Shown piece after piece: positions 31,998 through 38,061 of a stretch of DNA of 38,061 nt. Both the position numbers and the translations under genes were made by a program. The stretch is from Pseudomonadota bacterium. Lineage in GTDB: Bacteria; Bdellovibrionota; Bacteriovoracia; Bacteriovoracales; Bacteriovoracaceae. The notes below the pieces were generated by a model. The model had not been told where the DNA came from. It was given only the letters and a program-made list of their open reading frames with translations, and ran no database searches. The DNA lies in assembly GCA_027486525.1 (NCBI GenBank), contig JAIXOY010000119.1, positions 1-38,061 of the forward strand, written 5' to 3'. Each line of letters begins with the position of its first letter. Position 1 is the first letter of the stretch.

Positions 31998-33664
31998 AAA
32001 AGTTTTTCACCTCGCCTCTCTTCATTCTCGGCGTCGTACTCATCATCGTCTTGGTTTTGTGCCTCTATCCCTACAGCGTGCTCGTTCACAAGATCGCCTT
32101 CCCACCGCCGAACGGTGATTTCTCACTGAAGTACTTCCTGGATATCTTGTCGAAGAAGTCGACCTTCATCGCCGTGAAAAACACACTGATGATCTCGACC
32201 CTCTCGGCGCTTTGTTCAAGTTTGATTGCCGTGCCCCTGGCCTGGCTCTTGTCACGCTCTGATCTTCCCGGGCAGAGTCGCTGGCGCACACTCTTTCTTT
32301 TGCCCTATGCTCTCCCGCCCTACATCAGCGCCATCGCCTGGGTCGCCCTGGCGAATCCCACGAACGGTTATTTGAATGGGTTGTTCGGAGAGGGGGCGCT
32401 GAACATTTACTCCCACGGCGGTCTCGTGTGGGTGATGTCATCTTTCTTTTACACCTTCGTTCTTTTGTCGATGCTGACAGCGATGGATCGCACAGATCCG
32501 TCGCTCGAAGAAGCCGCACGCCTCTCGGGGGCCAGCCCTCTGCGGGTGTTTTTCCAAATCACCTTACCGATCGTAAGACCCGCGATGATGTCGGGGATTC
32601 TATTGGTGTTTCTCGCTTCAGCGGCCTCCTTCGGTATTCCCGCTTTGATCGGTGGTCCGGCGCGGATCTTTGTGGTGACCACGAAAATTTATACCTTCCA
32701 ACAGACCGGCTCCTTCTCAGGGCTCTATCTCGCCGGTGCTCTATCGGTGCTCTTGCTCGTTTTGGGTGTCATGGGATTACTGTTGAATCAATACTTCTCC
32801 GCCCAGGCCATGCGCACCATCGGTGGTAAATCGGCCCGCGTGAGTCGCGTGAACCTTGGCCGCGTGAAACCTTGGGCGATTCTCTTCGTTGCTTTCATGT
32901 TCCTGGTGCTCTTCATTCTTCCCGTGGGCAGTATTGCCCTCAGCGCGCTTTCCCCCTACCAAGGAAAAATTGCTTGGAGTGAGTTAGGCTTCCAGCACTT
33001 TCGGCGCATCTTCTTTGAGACTGAGGAAACACCGCGCGCCATCATGAACTCCTTCAAGCTCGCCATCGGTGCGGCCACCGCCACGACTATTCTTGGAATG
33101 CTGCTCGCGTACTTGCGGGTAAAAACCAAAATGAAGGGCCGCGGCGCTCTAGAGATCATCGCAGCTGTTCCCTACGCAACTCCTGGGACCGTCCTCGCCT
33201 TTGCGTTGATCCTCACGTTCTCACAATCAGTCTTAGGCTTCCCTATTTCGCTGTATAACACCCTCGCCTTGATCGGGTTGGCCTACACCGCTCACTACTT
33301 GAACTTCGCCATGCGCACCATGAGCGATGGCCTCGGGCAAGTCGATGACGTGCTGGCGGAAGCCGCACGGGTCGCTGGCGCCAGTTGGTTCACATCGTTG
33401 CGCACGATCTGGTTCCCGCTCATGAAACCGGCACTCGTGGCTTCTTGGTTCTTGGTCTTCATGCCGGCCATGACCGAACTCACCATGACAATTCTTCTCA
33501 CCGGCCCAGGTCTTGAAACTCTGGGCACGCTGATTTTCCAGATGCAGGATTACTCGGATGCCAGTGGCGGAGGCGCAGCGGTGCTGTCTCTTTGTACGAT
33601 CGCCGGTGTCATCGGTGTGAATGGTCTCGTGAAACTTCTTTCTCAAGGGAAATACGGCCTATGA
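31994..33664 (+). CDS. ABC importer permease, fused two-domain (FbpB-type)
   Basis: A 556-aa inner-membrane protein with about 12 helices and two BPD_transp_1 domains in one chain. Each domain has the EAA coupling loop that docks on the ATPase: EEAARLSGASPLRVF (about residue 170) and AEAARVAGASWFTSL (about 455). The fused form is typical of ferric-iron (FbpB/SfuB) and related importers. It starts by ATGA overlap with the binding protein and ends by ATGA overlap with the ATPase. Confidence 0.92.
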   Translation: MKKFFTSPLFILGVVLIIVLVLCLYPYSVLVHKIAFPPPNGDFSLKYFLDILSKKSTFIAVKNTLMISTLSALCSSLIAVPLAWLLSRSDLPGQSRWRTLFLLPYALPPYISAIAWVALANPTNGYLNGLFGEGALNIYSHGGLVWVMSSFFYTFVLLSMLTAMDRTDPSLEEAARLSGASPLRVFFQITLPIVRPAMMSGILLVFLASAASFGIPALIGGPARIFVVTTKIYTFQQTGSFSGLYLAGALSVLLLVLGVMGLLLNQYFSAQAMRTIGGKSARVSRVNLGRVKPWAILFVAFMFLVLFILPVGSIALSALSPYQGKIAWSELGFQHFRRIFFETEETPRAIMNSFKLAIGAATATTILGMLLAYLRVKTKMKGRGALEIIAAVPYATPGTVLAFALILTFSQSVLGFPISLYNTLALIGLAYTAHYLNFAMRTMSDGLGQVDDVLAEAARVAGASWFTSLRTIWFPLMKPALVASWFLVFMPAMTELTMTILLTGPGLETLGTLIFQMQDYSDASGGGAAVLSLCTIAGVIGVNGLVKLLSQGKYGL

Positions 33665-34386
33665 GTACCGTCAGTTTTGAACACATCGGCAAGAGCTACG
33701 GCGACGTGCGAGTCATCAAGGACTTTGATCTCAAAATCAAAGACGGCGATTTCGTTTCCTTCCTTGGCCCCTCAGGCTGCGGCAAGACGACGTGCTTGCG
33801 CATGGTTGCAGGGCTCGAGACCAACACCGAAGGGCGTTTGCTCATCGGCGACATGGTCGTTAACGATCCCGCGAAAAAAGTAAATGTCGCGCCGGAGAAA
33901 CGGCATGTCGGCATGGTCTTCCAAAGCTACGCCGTGTGGCCGCACATGAATGTGTTTGAAAACGTCGCCTATCCGTTACGTGTGGCGAAAGTCGCCACGA
34001 GCGAAGTCAACGATCGCGTCGCAGAAATTCTTAGGATCGTCGAATTGGGTGGACTGGAGAAACGCATGCCCAACATGCTCTCCGGCGGTCAACAGCAGCG
34101 TGTAGCGTTGGCGCGTGGCCTGGTAGCGCAACCCAAGGTTCTTCTGCTGGATGAACCCCTCTCAAACTTGGATGCAAAACTTCGCGAAAAAATGCGCGTG
34201 GATATTCGTCAGATTCAGCAGCAGTTTAAGATCACCTGTATTTATGTGACCCACGATCAAATCGAGGCTTTCACCATGTCAGATCGCATCGTGATCTTGA
34301 ACAAAGGTGATGTGGTTCAAAGCGGGACGCCGAGCGAGATCCGCTCTAAGCCGGCCAATGATTTTGTCGCAGACTTTATTCGCTAA
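33661..34386 (+). CDS. ABC importer ATPase, short form (FbpC-like)
   Basis: A 241-aa ATP-hydrolysing subunit. Walker A is GPSGCGKTT, the Q-loop is in MVFQSYAVW, the signature is LSGGQQQRVALARG, Walker B is VLLLDEP, and the switch His is in YVTHDQ. The closest pattern is the FbpC/PotA/MalK group, but the C-terminal TOBE domain of roughly 100 residues is missing; the protein ends just after the nucleotide-binding domain. The start is the ATG at 33661 (ATGA overlap); a longer upstream frame lies inside the permease. It ends with CTAA shared with the convergent hlyIII-type gene. Confidence 0.93.
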   Translation: MSTVSFEHIGKSYGDVRVIKDFDLKIKDGDFVSFLGPSGCGKTTCLRMVAGLETNTEGRLLIGDMVVNDPAKKVNVAPEKRHVGMVFQSYAVWPHMNVFENVAYPLRVAKVATSEVNDRVAEILRIVELGGLEKRMPNMLSGGQQQRVALARGLVAQPKVLLLDEPLSNLDAKLREKMRVDIRQIQQQFKITCIYVTHDQIEAFTMSDRIVILNKGDVVQSGTPSEIRSKPANDFVADFIR

Positions 34387-35018
34387 GGCTTGAAGTTCGC
34401 CGCGTAAACGATCGCCGTGAAATGAAAGATGCTTCCGAGGAGGACGAACATGTGCCAGATGGCATGGCTGTAAGGCACGTTCTTCATCATGTAGAAGATC
34501 GTGCCGGCGGTGTACGTCACACCACCAATCACTAACCACTTCATCGCTTCCGGGTTCATCGCCGCGCTAAGAGGTTCGGCCAAGAACACCACCATCCATC
34601 CCATGCCGATGTAGAGCAAGGTCGAGAGACCCTTAAAGCGGCCTGTGAAGAACAGTTTGAAGATGATGCCGGCCAAAGCAATGGTCCAAATAATCGCCAC
34701 GGCGATCAAAGCTGTGGGACCTTGCAGATTCAAGACGAGGAAGGGTGTGTAGGTCCCGGCGATCAAAAGATAGATGGCAGAATGATCGCAGATCTTAAAA
34801 AATCGCTTCGCCCGCTCGCCGGGAATCGCATGGTACAAAGTTGATGCGGTATAAAGCAGGACCATGGATAGACCGTAGATCAGGTAACTCACAAAATGTG
34901 TGACCGTGCCGAAGTAGGCCGACAACACCATCAAGGCGGTGAGGCCGCCGACGGCGAACAAAACTCCCAGACCGTGGGTGATGCTATTGGCGATTTCTTC
35001 AGCTTTGGAGTAGATCAT
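34383..35018 (-). CDS. Hemolysin III / PAQR-family membrane protein
   Basis: A 211-aa seven-helix protein of the HlyIII/YqfA (TrhA) branch of the PAQR family. Family residues for the zinc site are visible: the Ser-His pair in STLYHAIPG, the Asp-His-Ser of KICDHSAIYLL, and the HAIWH of the last helix. The N-terminal YSKAEEIANSITHG is diagnostic. PAQR proteins in animals (AdipoR2, PAQR-2) maintain membrane fluidity, and bacterial versions are thought to influence membrane homeostasis; pore formation is doubtful. I use the ATG at 35018 because a good promoter ends six bases before it; the longer TTG start would lie inside that promoter. It is divergent from a FabR-like regulator. Confidence 0.9.
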   Translation of the reverse strand: MIYSKAEEIANSITHGLGVLFAVGGLTALMVLSAYFGTVTHFVSYLIYGLSMVLLYTASTLYHAIPGERAKRFFKICDHSAIYLLIAGTYTPFLVLNLQGPTALIAVAIIWTIALAGIIFKLFFTGRFKGLSTLLYIGMGWMVVFLAEPLSAAMNPEAMKWLVIGGVTYTAGTIFYMMKNVPYSHAIWHMFVLLGSIFHFTAIVYAANFKP

Positions 35019-35024
35019 TTGCCC

Positions 35025-35052
35025 AGTATACACGTGTTTACTCAAATGTCCA
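35025..35052 (-). promoter_or_regulatory. hlyIII promoter with FabR-like operator
   Basis: On the minus strand TGGACA (35052-35047), 16 bases, TATACT (35030-35025), six bases, ATG. The 18-bp near-palindrome AGTATACACGTGTTTACT (35025-35042) covers the -10 and spacer. Its core ACACGTGT matches my recollection of operators of the FabR/DesT family. A repressor bound here would block the promoter. Confidence 0.6.
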
Positions 35053-35078
35053 GGATGTCTATATCGCGTCTAGGACTT

Positions 35079-35105
35079 CCTCAACACCTGTTTACTTGGT
35101 ATTAT
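35079..35105 (+). promoter_or_regulatory. FabR-like gene promoter and second operator copy
   Basis: ACACCTGTTTACT (35084-35096) repeats 12 of 13 bases of 35030-35042 in the same orientation. It ends just before the extended -10 TGGTATTAT (35097-35105), which is five bases from the ATG at 35111. This suggests autoregulation and another leaderless start. Confidence 0.55.
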
Positions 35106-35110
35106 GGCCC

Positions 35111-35728
35111 ATGGCCGAACGTATCGAACAAAAACACCTGACCCGCAGGAAGCTCGTGGAAGCCGCTTTGCGCCTGAGCGCGGAGCAAGGTTTCTCATCG
35201 GTGAGCCTCCGTGAGGTCGCCAAAGGCGCAGGAATCACACCGGCGGGCTTCTACCGTCACTTCCACGACATGGATGAATTAGGTCTCGTGCTGGTGGATG
35301 AAATTGGTCTCGGCCTGCGCCAACTCCTGCGGGAAGCTCGACGTACCATCACGGGAGAGGGCAGTGCCGTGAAAAAATCCGTGCACGCTTTCATTGATTA
35401 CATCACTGAGAACGCGCATCTCTTTCGCGTGCTCCAGGGCGAGCGCATGGGCTCCTCGCCGGCCTTTCGTAAGGCGCTGTTCGCGGAGATCGATCGCTTC
35501 GTCGAGGAGGTCACCGAAGACCTTGAACGCGGGGCCAAGCTCCTCAACCAGCCTCTACGAGACACGGCACTCGCGGCGGAAGCCATCGTCGCCGTGGCTT
35601 TTACTCTGGGTGCGGAAGCCTTAGACCTACCGAAGCACAAACGTGAGCAGCTGACAGATCGATTGATCAAAGAAGTGAAGATGATTCTTCGAGGGGCGCT
35701 GGCCCCACAACGCAAAAAGACAAAATGA
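35111..35728 (+). CDS. TetR-family regulator, FabR-like
   Basis: A 205-aa TetR-type repressor. The helix-turn-helix region SVSLREVAKGAGITPAGFYR and the following HFHDMDELGLVLVDEIG closely follow E. coli FabR, which represses unsaturated fatty-acid genes when it binds unsaturated acyl-ACP or acyl-CoA. The C-terminal domain also keeps FabR-like phrases such as LFRVLQGERMGSSPAFR. The start is the ATG at 35111; a TTG 15 bases earlier lies inside the -10 box. It is divergent from a PAQR/HlyIII gene, with a shared operator-like repeat between them. No fab gene is in the window. Confidence 0.87.
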   Translation: MAERIEQKHLTRRKLVEAALRLSAEQGFSSVSLREVAKGAGITPAGFYRHFHDMDELGLVLVDEIGLGLRQLLREARRTITGEGSAVKKSVHAFIDYITENAHLFRVLQGERMGSSPAFRKALFAEIDRFVEEVTEDLERGAKLLNQPLRDTALAAEAIVAVAFTLGAEALDLPKHKREQLTDRLIKEVKMILRGALAPQRKKTK

Positions 35729-35729
35729 C

Positions 35730-38061
<2,332 letters not shown>

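Noticed and set aside
33592-33660. Longer N-terminus for the ABC ATPase
   Set aside because: The extra residues are Arg/Cys-rich, lie inside the permease gene and are not part of the family; the ATGA overlap gives the natural start.

Overview
The window is a dense chromosomal segment with no tRNA, rRNA, insertion sequence, phage gene or CRISPR array that I can see. The mix of genes suggests a free-living Gram-negative bacterium, possibly predatory, and perhaps a member of the Bdellovibrionota. Supporting points are the many Sec-exported hydrolases, a Cys-rich repeat protein of the type seen in that group, lipoboxes, and heme A synthesis for an aerobic oxidase. The taxon is an inference; nothing in the window fixes it. 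Most of the DNA is GC-rich by eye, except for an AT-rich block at about 10.99-15.2 kb.

Layout. 0-7.7 kb: exported class I glutamine amidotransferase; DUF1704/QEGLA metalloprotease facing a truncated hemoglobin; Cys-rich lipoprotein plus Cys-repeat protein; threonine dehydratase with an MntP-type Mn exporter; heme A synthase facing a cupredoxin; a 39-aa basic protein; a Lon N-domain protein. 7.7-16.2 kb: a signalling region with a histidine kinase, a single-domain cyclic-nucleotide-binding protein, and a divergent five-gene run (receiver-like protein, PilZ-like protein, membrane class III cyclase, two tandem EamA transporters) ending at a strong terminator. 16.2-26 kb: mostly exported enzymes (M48 protease, penicillin-acylase-type hydrolase, exported NADAR protein coupled to a large secreted barrel-like protein, TGase-elicitor-like transglutaminase, metzincin-like protease), with two hotdog thioesterases around an HxlR regulator.

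26-38 kb: CPA2 cation/proton antiporter; copper-resistance divergon copA-cueR / copZ with a textbook CueR promoter; a three-gene ferric-type ABC importer; a hemolysin III/PAQR protein divergent from a FabR-like TetR regulator with a shared operator-like repeat; a PhzF-family protein; adenine deaminase; and a membrane protein cut by the window edge.

Two genome-style signals stand out. First, six of eleven convergent gene pairs overlap by exactly four bases (CTAA or CTAG), so their stop codons interlock. Second, at least six genes lacking a Shine-Dalgarno sequence have a good -10 box only 5-7 nt before the start codon, which predicts leaderless mRNAs. The most interesting candidate systems are the exported NADAR pair, the FabR-like/HlyIII membrane divergon, and the CNBD/receiver-like/PilZ-like/cyclase/EamA locus.
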